Source: Pseudobacillus lumedeiriae
Lineage (GTDB): Bacteria; Bacillota; Bacilli; Bacillales; Domibacillaceae
Direction: 5' to 3'
Length of the DNA: 64,000 nucleotides
NCBI RefSeq assembly: GCF_044891285.1
Contig: NZ_JAUIYO010000002.1
Location: 186,001-250,000 of the forward strand
A program made the translations under genes and the position numbers. Below, in pieces: positions 44,281 through 51,115 of the stretch (its first letter is position 1; the number at the start of each line of letters is the position of its first letter). The notes below the pieces were generated by a model. That model ran no database searches, was not told the origin of the DNA, and was given only the letters and a program-made list of their open reading frames with translations.

Positions 44281-44416
44281 TCTTCCGCTTTTGAGGTGTC
44301 TAGCTGCAGCGGCCAGCCTCTCGGTCATAAGGGAATCTGTTCAGAAGATTAAAGAACAACCTCCCAGTCGGCTCGTCTTATGCTTGTCGCTGATAAGCGG
44401 GCGCCATCCGCTTTTA
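44281..44416 (-). repeat. Structured repeat, inverted copy F (upstream of ylxM)
   Basis: Read on the - strand, this copy starts TAAAAGCGGATGGCGCC and has GACAAGCATAAG, then CTTATGACC, and ends in AAAAGCGGAAGA. The CATAAG/CTTATG helix matches copy C, and a CAGC/GCTG helix replaces the C/G-rich one. It fills much of the 361-base ftsY-ylxM gap and ends about 20 bases before the ylxM -35 box. The part of the gap at 44146-44280 contains only a weak stem (TTGGTC / GACCAG) followed by TTTTT, a possible ftsY terminator. Confidence 0.8.
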
Positions 44417-44435
44417 GATGCGTAAAGATATTTTC

Positions 44436-44464
44436 TTGACATTGTTCTTGAAAATGGGTAGACT
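44436..44464 (+). promoter_or_regulatory. Sigma-A type promoter of ylxM-ffh
   Basis: TTGACA (44436-44441) and TAGACT (44459-44464) are separated by 17 bases and lie 43 bases before the ylxM start. It is a consensus -35 and a good -10. Confidence 0.88.
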
Positions 44465-44506
44465 GTTTTAATGTAAAGGTTTTTAACTTAACAAGGGGGG
44501 CTGTCC

Positions 44507-44821
44507 ATGCTTGAGAAGACGACAAGGATGAATTATTTGTATGACTTTTATCATTCATTGTTAACGGATAAGCAGCGCAGTTATATGTCCCTTTATTATT
44601 TGGATGATTTCTCCCTCGGTGAAATTGCGGAAGAATATGAAATAAGCCGTCAGGCGGTTTATGATAATATTAAACGCACAGAAGTGATGTTGGAGGAGTA
44701 TGAAAGTAAGTTGTTGTTATTTAAGAAATTTCAAGAGCGCAGTCGTTTGTTGAAGGAGCTGAAATCCTGTACTTCTAATGAAGGGCTGTCTATTATTGAA
44801 ACGCTTGAGAAATTAGATTAG
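44507..44821 (+). CDS. ylxM: SRP-associated helix-turn-helix protein YlxM
   Basis: The 104-residue UPF0122 protein has a sigma-70 region-4-like helix-turn-helix (about 18-65: KQRSYMSLYYLDDFSLGEIAEEY then EISRQAVYDNIKRTE). It is always found before ffh; in streptococci the family affects SRP GTPase cycles. Whether it binds DNA here is not known. GGGGGG precedes the ATG. ffh starts 11 bases after the stop. Confidence 0.94.
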   Translation: MLEKTTRMNYLYDFYHSLLTDKQRSYMSLYYLDDFSLGEIAEEYEISRQAVYDNIKRTEVMLEEYESKLLLFKKFQERSRLLKELKSCTSNEGLSIIETLEKLD

Positions 44822-44832
44822 GAGGCGGCACG

Positions 44833-46182
44833 ATGGCATTTGAAGGATTAGCCGACCGACTGCAAAATACGATGCAAAAAATCCGCGGAAAAGGAAAAGT
44901 CACAGAGGCGGACGTCAAAGAAATGATGCGGGAAGTGCGTCTTGCCCTGCTTGAAGCGGATGTTAACTTTAAAGTCGTAAAAAGCTTCGTCAAAAAAGTT
45001 AGTGAACGCTCTGTCGGTCAAGAGGTTATGCAAAGCTTAACGCCTGGTCAGCAAGTCATTAAAGTCGTTAAAGAAGAATTAACGGAACTAATGGGCGGCG
45101 AACAGAGTCAGATCGCAGTGGCGAAACGTCCACCAACAGTGATTATGATGGTTGGTCTGCAAGGGGCCGGTAAAACGACTACTACAGGCAAGCTCGCTAA
45201 TTTGCTGCGGAAGCGCTATAACCGCAAGCCGCTGCTTGTAGCCGCGGATATTTACCGCCCGGCAGCAATCAAGCAGCTAGAAACGCTCGGCAAGCAGCTG
45301 AGTATGCCTGTTTTTTCTTTAGGAGATCAAGTGAGTCCCGTGGAGATTGCCAAGCAGGCTATTGAAAAAGCGAAAGCCGATCATCATGATTATGTGTTAA
45401 TTGATACAGCGGGCCGCCTTCATGTGGATGAAAACTTAATGGGCGAGCTAAAAGAAATTAAAGAGCTGGCGAGTCCAGATGAAATCTTTCTTGTCGTTGA
45501 CGCTATGACCGGGCAGGATGCGGTCAACGTTGCACAAAGTTTTAATGATCAACTCGGTGTGACTGGTGTCGTTTTAACAAAGCTTGACGGAGATACGCGC
45601 GGCGGGGCAGCTTTGTCCATCCGTGCGGTGACAGAAAAGCCGATTAAGTTTGCCGGTATGGGTGAAAAGTTGGATGCACTAGAGCCATTTCATCCAGAAC
45701 GGATGGCTTCGCGGATTCTTGGCATGGGAGACGTATTAACGCTAATTGAAAAGGCGCAAACAAACATCGATGAAGAGAAAGCGAAAGAGCTTGAACAAAA
45801 AATGCGGACGATGTCGTTCACATTTGATGACTTTCTTGATCAGCTTGGGCAAGTTCGGTCTATGGGTCCATTGGATGAGATTATTAAAATGCTTCCTGGA
45901 GCCAATAAAATTAAAGGCTTAACGAACGTTCAAGTAGATGAAAAACAAATTTCCCATGTCGAAGCGATTATCCAATCGATGACGGCTGAGGAAAAAAAAC
46001 ATCCAGAAATCATTAACTCTGGACGAAAAAAACGAATTGCCAAAGGAAGCGGAACATCAATTCAGGAAGTAAACCGCCTGCTTAAGCAATTTGAAGAAAT
46101 GAAAAAAATGATGAAACAAATGTCCGGCATGCAGCAAAAAGGCAAGAAAAAAGGAATGCCGTTCAAATTCCCGTTTATGTAA
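44833..46182 (+). CDS. ffh: Signal recognition particle protein Ffh
   Basis: The 449-residue SRP54 homologue binds signal peptides and SRP RNA. The N domain (1-90) leads to G1 GLQGAGKTTTT (108-118), then DTAGRLHVDENL and TKLDGDTRGGAA. The methionine-rich M domain (about 300-449) contains the RNA-binding SGRKKRIAKGSGTS and ends in MKKMMKQMSGMQQ. GGAGGCGG precedes the ATG. A structured repeat starts two bases after the stop. Confidence 0.98.
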   Translation: MAFEGLADRLQNTMQKIRGKGKVTEADVKEMMREVRLALLEADVNFKVVKSFVKKVSERSVGQEVMQSLTPGQQVIKVVKEELTELMGGEQSQIAVAKRPPTVIMMVGLQGAGKTTTTGKLANLLRKRYNRKPLLVAADIYRPAAIKQLETLGKQLSMPVFSLGDQVSPVEIAKQAIEKAKADHHDYVLIDTAGRLHVDENLMGELKEIKELASPDEIFLVVDAMTGQDAVNVAQSFNDQLGVTGVVLTKLDGDTRGGAALSIRAVTEKPIKFAGMGEKLDALEPFHPERMASRILGMGDVLTLIEKAQTNIDEEKAKELEQKMRTMSFTFDDFLDQLGQVRSMGPLDEIIKMLPGANKIKGLTNVQVDEKQISHVEAIIQSMTAEEKKHPEIINSGRKKRIAKGSGTSIQEVNRLLKQFEEMKKMMKQMSGMQQKGKKKGMPFKFPFM

Positions 46183-46183
46183 A

Positions 46184-46337
46184 GAAAAGCGAAAGCGCCT
46201 GATCTGCCCCGACAAGCAAATGTTCTTCGCTCAAAGAAGTCGTCCTTTGACTTCATTGAGTGAAGGTTATTTGACCTCGAGGGGCAAGGCGCTCCAGCTG
46301 GACAGCAGAAAAGCGAAAGCGCCTGATCTGCTGTTGG
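46184..46337 (+). repeat. Structured repeat, copy D with a partial second left end (before rpsP)
   Basis: The full copy is at 46184-46303: GAAAAGCGAAAGCGCC at the left end, GACAAG, CAAAT/ATTTG, TGCCCC/GGGGCA, and a central CTTCGCTCAA/TTGAGTGAAG helix containing one G-T pair. A 30-base copy of the left end follows at 46308. It lies between ffh and the rpsP promoter. It is nearly identical to copy E on the other side of rpsP. Confidence 0.88.
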
Positions 46338-46359
46338 ATAAAATGTAAAGAAAAAAACC

Positions 46360-46388
46360 TTTACAAACAACCCTGTTATTTGTTATTA
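46360..46388 (+). promoter_or_regulatory. Candidate rpsP promoter
   Basis: TTTACA (46360-46365) and TTATTA (46383-46388) are 17 bases apart, 38 bases before the rpsP start and after repeat D. Confidence 0.65.
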
Positions 46389-46426
46389 TTCTATCTTGTG
46401 TAAAACTATTCGGAGGTGCTTTAAAA

Positions 46427-46699
46427 ATGGCAGTAAAAATTCGTTTAAAACGCATGGGTTCTAAAAGATCCCCATTCTATCGTATTGTAGTAGCAGATTC
46501 TCGTTCTCCACGTGACGGACGTCAAATCGAAACAGTTGGAACGTACAATCCAGTTGTACAACCAGCTGAAGTGAAAATCGATGAAGAGCTTGCATTAAAA
46601 TGGCTTCAAAATGGTGCGAAACCATCTGACACTGTTCGCAACCTATTCTCTAAACAAGGCATTATGGAAAAATTCCATAACGCTAAATACAGCAAATAA
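46427..46699 (+). CDS. rpsP: Ribosomal protein bS16
   Basis: The 90-residue small-subunit protein starts MAVKIRLKRMGSKRSPFYRIVVADSR, the bS16 signature, and includes the ETVGTYNP segment. CGGAGGTG lies upstream. A strong hairpin with a T-tract follows directly, and the rimM/trmD genes are separated from it by repeat copy E and ylqD. Confidence 0.98.
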   Translation: MAVKIRLKRMGSKRSPFYRIVVADSRSPRDGRQIETVGTYNPVVQPAEVKIDEELALKWLQNGAKPSDTVRNLFSKQGIMEKFHNAKYSK

Positions 46700-46706
46700 G
46701 AAAAGT

Positions 46707-46731
46707 AGGGAGGGATAACCTCCCTTTTTTC
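46707..46731 (+). terminator. Terminator after rpsP
   Basis: The perfect stem AGGGAGG / CCTCCCT with a 5-base loop is followed by six T residues. It ends the rpsP transcript early. Confidence 0.92.
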
Positions 46732-46748
46732 GTACGGATTTTTAAGTA

Positions 46749-46893
46749 GAAAAGCGAAAGCGCCTGATCTGCCCCGACAAGCAAATGTTCTTCACTCAAA
46801 GAAGTCGTTCTGTGACTTCATTGAGTGAGGGTTATTTGACCTCGAGGGGCAAGGCGGTGGAGCTGGATAGTAGAAAAGCGGAAGCGCCTAGAC
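46749..46893 (+). repeat. Structured repeat, copy E with a partial second left end (after rpsP)
   Basis: This copy (46749-46867) differs from copy D by only a few bases, and some changes keep pairing: CTTCACTCAA/TTGAGTGAGG replaces CTTCGCTCAA/TTGAGTGAAG. A left-end fragment GAAAAGCGGAAGCGCC follows at 46873, as after copy D. It stands where khpA (ylqC) lies in B. subtilis. Copies D and E are direct repeats bracketing rpsP. Confidence 0.88.
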
Positions 46894-46936
46894 AACAGAA
46901 TGAACTGATCATTTAAGGTTCCAAGGAGGCGGTGGC

Positions 46937-47317
46937 ATGCAGATCTTGCGGACGGTGATTGTTAAGCAAATATTAACAGAGACGATGAAACAATCATTGT
47001 TTTCATCTTATCAGGATAAAAAAAGGCAGCTTGAAAAAGAATATGAGCAATTACGTTTTGAGTTAAAAAAAGCAGAAAGGCTGCAACAAAACAGCCGTCA
47101 ACAAACTGTGAGCTTTTATGAAAAAGAAATGAAGCAGCGCCTGCAAAAGATAAAAAATGTTGATTTTCAACAAAGTCAGCTGGAGCTTTTACCTCTCGGC
47201 AGTGAACTGAAGGAAAAAGAGCTGCAGACACTTGTTGATATAAACGTTGGCGATCAGTGGGAAGAAGCAGAAAAAACAATTGTCATTAAAGATGGCATTG
47301 TTATTGAGATTCGTTAG
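46937..47317 (+). CDS. ylqD: YlqD family protein
   Basis: The 126-residue protein matches YlqD, always located before rimM in Bacillus; its function is unknown. It opens with a short beta-rich stretch (MQILRTVIVKQILTE), has a charged coiled coil at about 30-75 and a C-terminal beta segment ending KDGIVIEIR. AAGGAGGCGG precedes the ATG. rimM begins 13 bases after the stop. Confidence 0.9.
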   Translation: MQILRTVIVKQILTETMKQSLFSSYQDKKRQLEKEYEQLRFELKKAERLQQNSRQQTVSFYEKEMKQRLQKIKNVDFQQSQLELLPLGSELKEKELQTLVDINVGDQWEEAEKTIVIKDGIVIEIR

Positions 47318-47330
47318 AGGTGAATCAAAA

Positions 47331-47849
47331 GTGGAAAAATGGTTTAACGTAGGAAAAATTGTTAATACACACGGTCTTCGCGGTGAAGTCAGGGTCATTT
47401 CAAGAACAGACTTTCCTGATGAAAGGTATCAAATAGGGAATATGCTGTATTTGTTTATGCCTGGAGAGACGGAGGGCAAACCCGTTATTGTGGCATCGCA
47501 TCGCACGCATAAATCATTTGATTTGCTAACATTTGAAGGATTTGAAGGGTTAAATACAGTCGAACCTCTAAAAGGCGGGCTGTTAAAAATAAAAGAATCC
47601 CAGCTTGGTGAATTGAGTGAAGGAGAATATTACTTTCACGAAATTATCGGCTGCCTCGTAAAGACGATTGACGGGGAAGAAGTCGGAAAAGTGACTGAAA
47701 TTCTCACTCCAGGAGCAAATGATGTATGGGTTGTAAACGGAAAGTCTGGGAAGAGCCACTACATTCCGTACATTGAACAAGTCGTGAAAAAAGTGGATCC
47801 AGGAGAAAAACTTATTTTTATTGAACCGATGGAAGGGTTATTATCATGA
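47331..47849 (+). CDS. rimM: 16S rRNA processing protein RimM
   Basis: The 172-residue factor helps mature the 30S head and binds uS19. The N-terminal domain has FNVGKIVNTHGLRGEVRV, and the C-terminal PRC-barrel has EILTPGANDVWVV and IPYIEQVVKKVD. The start is the GTG seven bases after GAGGTGA; longer frames start inside ylqD. It overlaps trmD by 4 bases. Confidence 0.96.
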   Translation: MEKWFNVGKIVNTHGLRGEVRVISRTDFPDERYQIGNMLYLFMPGETEGKPVIVASHRTHKSFDLLTFEGFEGLNTVEPLKGGLLKIKESQLGELSEGEYYFHEIIGCLVKTIDGEEVGKVTEILTPGANDVWVVNGKSGKSHYIPYIEQVVKKVDPGEKLIFIEPMEGLLS

Positions 47850-48592
47850 TGAAAATTGATATTCTTTCCCTTTTTCCTGAAATGTTTGAAGGTGTCCTTA
47901 CCTCCTCTATGCTGAAAAAAGCGGTTGAAAAAGGAAAAGTAGAGTACAATGTCATCAATTTTCGGGATTTTGCAGAAGGAAAGCATAAGACTGTAGATGA
48001 TTATCCATATGGCGGCGGAGCGGGGATGGTGCTGAAACCGCAGCCTGTTTTTGATGCGGTTGAAAAGGTAACAGCGTCTTCTCCATCGGCCCGCCCGCGT
48101 GTGATTTTACTGTGTCCGCAAGGAGAACGTTATTCGCAGAAAAAAGCAGAAGAATTATCCGCGGAACAACACTTAATTTTTATTTGTGGTCACTATGAGG
48201 GCTACGATGAGCGAATCCGGGAGCAGCTTGTCACAGATGAAATTTCGATCGGAGACTTTGTGCTGACAGGCGGCGAACTTGGAGCCATGGTCATTACAGA
48301 TAGTGTGGTGCGTCTTCTGCCTGACGTGCTTGGAAATGAGAACTCTCCCATATTAGATTCTTTTTCATCAGGATTGCTTGAACATCCACAGTATACGAGA
48401 CCGGCGGAGTTTCGTGGTTTAAAGGTTCCCGATGTTCTTCTTTCTGGCAATCATCGTTTAATAGATGAATGGCGGGATGAAAAGTCTTTAAGAAGGACGT
48501 GGGAGCGGCGCCCGGACCTGCTGGAGAACTATCCATTATCCGAACGGCAGCGCATCTGGGTGGAAAAGTGGGGAAAAGAACGGGACGCTTGA
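47846..48592 (+). CDS. trmD: tRNA (guanine-37 N1)-methyltransferase
   Basis: The 248-residue SPOUT-fold enzyme methylates G37 in tRNAs reading CNN and GGG codons, preventing +1 frameshifts. It has MKIDILSLFPEMFEG at the N terminus, the DDYPYGGGAGMVLKPQP loop and the trefoil-knot sequence ISIGDFVLTGGELGAMVI. The start is one of two adjacent ATG codons overlapping the rimM stop. The rplS promoter lies over its last codons. Confidence 0.97.
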   Translation: MMKIDILSLFPEMFEGVLTSSMLKKAVEKGKVEYNVINFRDFAEGKHKTVDDYPYGGGAGMVLKPQPVFDAVEKVTASSPSARPRVILLCPQGERYSQKKAEELSAEQHLIFICGHYEGYDERIREQLVTDEISIGDFVLTGGELGAMVITDSVVRLLPDVLGNENSPILDSFSSGLLEHPQYTRPAEFRGLKVPDVLLSGNHRLIDEWRDEKSLRRTWERRPDLLENYPLSERQRIWVEKWGKERDA

Positions 48593-48617
48593 TTTATTGA
48601 TTTATATATGATAGAAT
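48589..48617 (+). promoter_or_regulatory. Sigma-A type promoter of rplS
   Basis: TTGATT (48589-48594) and TAGAAT (48612-48617) are 17 bases apart. They overlap the trmD stop and precede the L19 leader. Confidence 0.78.
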
Positions 48618-48621
48618 TTTT

Positions 48622-48708
48622 TAGTGGTTTGCCGAAAAGGCTAAACCTCATTAAAACGGTGTTCCGCTGCAGCTTGATCAAGCTGTATTGAGCATCGGTT
48701 AGAAGGAG
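48622..48708 (+). promoter_or_regulatory. Putative ribosomal protein L19 leader
   Basis: The 90 or so bases between the promoter and the rplS ribosome binding site contain GTTTGCCGAAAAGGC and a strong hairpin around GCAGCTTGATCAAGCTGT. Firmicutes rplS genes commonly have an autoregulatory L19 leader here. The assignment rests on position and structure, not on a covariance search. Confidence 0.6.
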
Positions 48709-48718
48709 AGGAATATTG

Positions 48719-49063
48719 ATGAACAAATTGATTCAAGAAATTACTAAGGAACAGCTTCGCACAGATCTTCCAGCTTTTCGTCCTGGAGATACAGTACGCG
48801 TACACGTTAAAGTTGTTGAGGGAACACGTGAGCGTATTCAGATCTTTGAAGGCGTTGTAATTAAACGCCGCGGAGGCGGAGTAAGCGAAACATTTACTGT
48901 CCGCAAAATTTCTTATGGCGTAGGTGTTGAGCGTACATTCCCGCTTCATACACCGAAAATTGCTCAAATCGAAGTAACTCGCCGCGGTAAAGTTCGTCGT
49001 GCGAAACTTTACTACTTGCGTAACCTTCGTGGTAAAGCAGCTCGTATTAAAGAAATTCGATAA
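48719..49063 (+). CDS. rplS: Ribosomal protein bL19
   Basis: The 114-residue large-subunit protein lies at the 30S-50S interface. FRPGDTVRVHVKVVEG and VIKRRGGGVSETFTVRKIS are typical. The start is the ATG with AAGGAGAGG upstream, not the adjacent TTG. A terminator follows. Confidence 0.98.
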   Translation: MNKLIQEITKEQLRTDLPAFRPGDTVRVHVKVVEGTRERIQIFEGVVIKRRGGGVSETFTVRKISYGVGVERTFPLHTPKIAQIEVTRRGKVRRAKLYYLRNLRGKAARIKEIR

Positions 49064-49079
49064 TGATAGACGATTTGTG

Positions 49080-49109
49080 AAAGGAGCTTGGGGACAAGCT
49101 CCTTTTTCA
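49080..49109 (+). terminator. Terminator after rplS
   Basis: The perfect stem AAAGGAGCTTG / CAAGCTCCTTT with a 4-base loop is followed by further T residues. Confidence 0.92.
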
Positions 49110-49137
49110 AATGAATGGAGAAGTAAATGTCTCAATC

Positions 49138-49222
49138 TAGCATAAGCTGCCTTTCTGCTTAGGTCCGAGCCACCCCTTCTAGAAAGGTTAGATACAACTT
49201 TCTATGAGGCCTGTCTTATGCG
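49138..49222. repeat. Palindromic intergenic element before the signal peptidase gene
   Basis: GCATAAG (49140) and CTTATGC (49215) form the ends, and an inner hairpin pairs CCTTCTAGAAAGGTT (49175) with AACTTTCTATGAGG (49196). It is not followed by a T-tract. The end motif recalls CATAAG/CTTATG in repeats C and F, but GACAAG and ACCTCGAG are absent, so it may be a different family. TATGAT at 49272 is a possible -10 box for the next gene. Confidence 0.55.
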
Positions 49223-49307
49223 TTTAGGATGAATAAGGTGCTTGTGCTTTTCTCATAGCTAATCAAAATGATATGATACATACATACTAAATGAGGTGGT
49301 GGCAAAC

Positions 49308-49844
49308 GTGGCAAAGGAAAAAAATGAGTTTTGGGAATGGACAAAGGCTTTTTTGATCGCAATCGGACTCGCAGCAATTATTCGATACTTTATTATTGCG
49401 CCGATTGTCGTAGATGGAGAATCAATGATGCCGACGTTAAATGACGGTGATTGGATGATTGTTAATAAGATTGGTGAAACGAAACGCTTTGATATTGTCG
49501 TGTTTCATGCCCCTGAACATAAGGATTATATTAAACGTGTAATTGGTCTTCCCGGGGATAAAGTAGAGTATAAAGATGATAAATTATATATTAATGGAAA
49601 GTATTATGAGGAGCCTTATTTGGAGGAGTATAAAAAACAAGAAAACGGGCCTCTGACTCCTGATTTTACACTGAAAGAAATTACAGGAAGAGAAACGGTG
49701 CCGGAGGGAGAAATTTTTGTACTTGGCGATAACCGTTTGTTTAGTAAAGACAGTCGTCATATCGGCACAATTAGAATAGATGAGGTAGTGGGGGATACAG
49801 GTGTTGTTTTCTGGCCATTAAATAAGATAAGGCTAGTAGATTAA
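49308..49844 (+). CDS. sipS: Type I signal peptidase
   Basis: The 178-residue membrane protease removes signal peptides from secreted proteins. A single N-terminal membrane helix (about 13-33) is followed by the catalytic Ser39 in DGESMMPTL and Lys76 in DYIKRVIGLPGD, with GDNRLFSKDSRH as box E. The start is the GTG eight bases after GAGGTG; two further GTG codons overlap the ribosome binding site. The place between rplS and rbgA is common in Bacillaceae, although this class has several paralogues per genome. Confidence 0.94.
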   Translation: MAKEKNEFWEWTKAFLIAIGLAAIIRYFIIAPIVVDGESMMPTLNDGDWMIVNKIGETKRFDIVVFHAPEHKDYIKRVIGLPGDKVEYKDDKLYINGKYYEEPYLEEYKKQENGPLTPDFTLKEITGRETVPEGEIFVLGDNRLFSKDSRHIGTIRIDEVVGDTGVVFWPLNKIRLVD

Positions 49845-49876
49845 ACGGACCCCCAGATGGAACGGAGGTGAAACCT

Positions 49877-50734
49877 ATGACGATTCAATGGTTTCCAGGT
49901 CATATGGCCAAAGCACGAAGAGAAGTCACAGAAAAATTAAAGTTAGTTGATATTATTTTTGAATTAGTCGATGCCCGCCTGCCGATTTCTTCAAGAAATC
50001 CGATGATTGATGAAATTATTCAGCAGAAGCCAAGACTCGTGCTTCTAAATAAAGCAGATATGGCTGATCCCGTCATCACGAATCGCTGGCTGGCTTATTT
50101 CAAGCAGGAAGGAATCCCTGCCTTAGCGATCAATTCCCATGCAGGAAACGGTCTAGCAGCTATTCAAAAAGCGGCAAAAGAAATATTGAAAGAGAAATTT
50201 GACCGAATGAAATCCCGGGGGATCAAGCCGAGGGCTATCCGTGCAATGATCGTTGGTATTCCGAATGTTGGAAAATCAACGTTAATTAATCGGTTAGCGA
50301 AAAGGAATATTGCTAAAACGGGCAACATGCCAGGTGTAACGAAAGCTCAGCAATGGATCAAAGCAGGAAAAGAAATAGAGCTGCTTGATACACCCGGCAT
50401 TCTTTGGCCGAAATTTGAGGATGAAGACACGGGCTTTAAACTCGCCTTAACAGGAGCCATTAAAGATGCGATTCTCAACCTGCAAGATGTGGCAGTGTTT
50501 GCTCTCCGCTTTTTAGAAGCATACTATCCAGAGCGCTTAAGAGAAAGATATGAACTCGACGAAATCCCAGAGGATATCTTGGATCTCTTTAACCATATCG
50601 GCAGGCTCCGCGGCTGCTACGCTGGGCGTGCCGAAATTGACTACGACAAAACAACCGATCTGATCATCCGTGACGTACGGGGAGAAAGACTAGGAAAGCT
50701 GACATTGGACTTTCCAGAAGAACAAATACAATAA
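49877..50734 (+). CDS. rbgA: Ribosome biogenesis GTPase RbgA
   Basis: The 285-residue circularly permuted GTPase is needed for late 50S assembly in Bacillus (YlqF). G4 NKAD (58-61) precedes G1 GIPNVGKST (127-135), and G3 is DTPG (171-174). The N terminus MTIQWFPGHMAKARRE is typical. A GTG nine bases upstream overlaps the CGGAGGTG ribosome binding site and is not the start. The C-terminal ANTAR-like domain contacts rRNA. Confidence 0.97.
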   Translation: MTIQWFPGHMAKARREVTEKLKLVDIIFELVDARLPISSRNPMIDEIIQQKPRLVLLNKADMADPVITNRWLAYFKQEGIPALAINSHAGNGLAAIQKAAKEILKEKFDRMKSRGIKPRAIRAMIVGIPNVGKSTLINRLAKRNIAKTGNMPGVTKAQQWIKAGKEIELLDTPGILWPKFEDEDTGFKLALTGAIKDAILNLQDVAVFALRFLEAYYPERLRERYELDEIPEDILDLFNHIGRLRGCYAGRAEIDYDKTTDLIIRDVRGERLGKLTLDFPEEQIQ

Positions 50735-50742
50735 CTAATGAA

Positions 50743-50797
50743 GAGGCTGATTCAAAAGGTCGTTAAAAACGACTTTTTAGGGTCAGTCTTTCTTTAG
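50743..50797 (+). terminator. Palindromic terminator after rbgA
   Basis: AGAGGCTGATTCAAAAGGTC and the bases GTT pair imperfectly with AACGAC...GGGTCAGTCTTT and a T-rich tail follows. The GAGGCTGA/TCAG ends resemble the outer arms of the elements after rpe and acpP. Confidence 0.82.
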
Positions 50798-50835
50798 ATT
50801 TTTTTGACAACGTTCAAACGATTATTTTGCATTGA

Positions 50836-50926
50836 GTTGATTGTAGCGGGAAATGTGAAGACTTCTGTAGGGAAAACGAACAGGTAAATCCCCGCAGAAA
50901 GCAGAGCACCTGGAACAGGAATCAAC
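50836..50926. repeat. Degenerate intergenic repeat with short inverted ends
   Basis: GTTGATTGTAGCGG at the left and CACCTGGAACAGGAATCAAC at the right are inverted ends around GAAGACTTCTGTAGGG and AATCCCCGCAGAAAGC. The layout resembles an abundant class of Bacillaceae intergenic repeats with TTGATT/AATCAA ends and CCTGCGGG/CCCCGC centres, here in decayed form. No coding sequence. The family assignment is from memory. Confidence 0.5.
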
Positions 50927-50949
50927 GGGCAAGTTTAAACAAAACGGAA

Positions 50950-50990
50950 GGGTCTCAAAAGTTATACTTTTGGGACACCCTATTTATTTT
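50950..50990 (+). terminator. Second terminator-like hairpin before rnhB
   Basis: GGGTCTCAAAAG and CTTTTGGGACACCC pair with one bulge around a short loop, followed by TATTTATTTTAT. No gene ends directly before it. The rest of the 381-base rbgA-rnhB gap holds a decayed AAAAAGCGGAAGTGC fragment near 51015, similar to the left end of the structured repeats. Confidence 0.6.
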
Positions 50991-51115
50991 ATCCAAAAAA
51001 GGACGATATAAGAAAAAAGCGGAAGTGCAAGTCCTGTTTTTTATAAAAACAAAATGTGCAAAATTCAAAATTAAACCTCTAATCATTAATCCATAACAAA
51101 TGAAAGGATACAGCG

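Noticed and set aside
48641..49135. 164-codon open frame on the - strand over rplS
   Set aside because: It is antisense to the highly conserved bL19 gene and its terminator, with no plausible start signal or domain.
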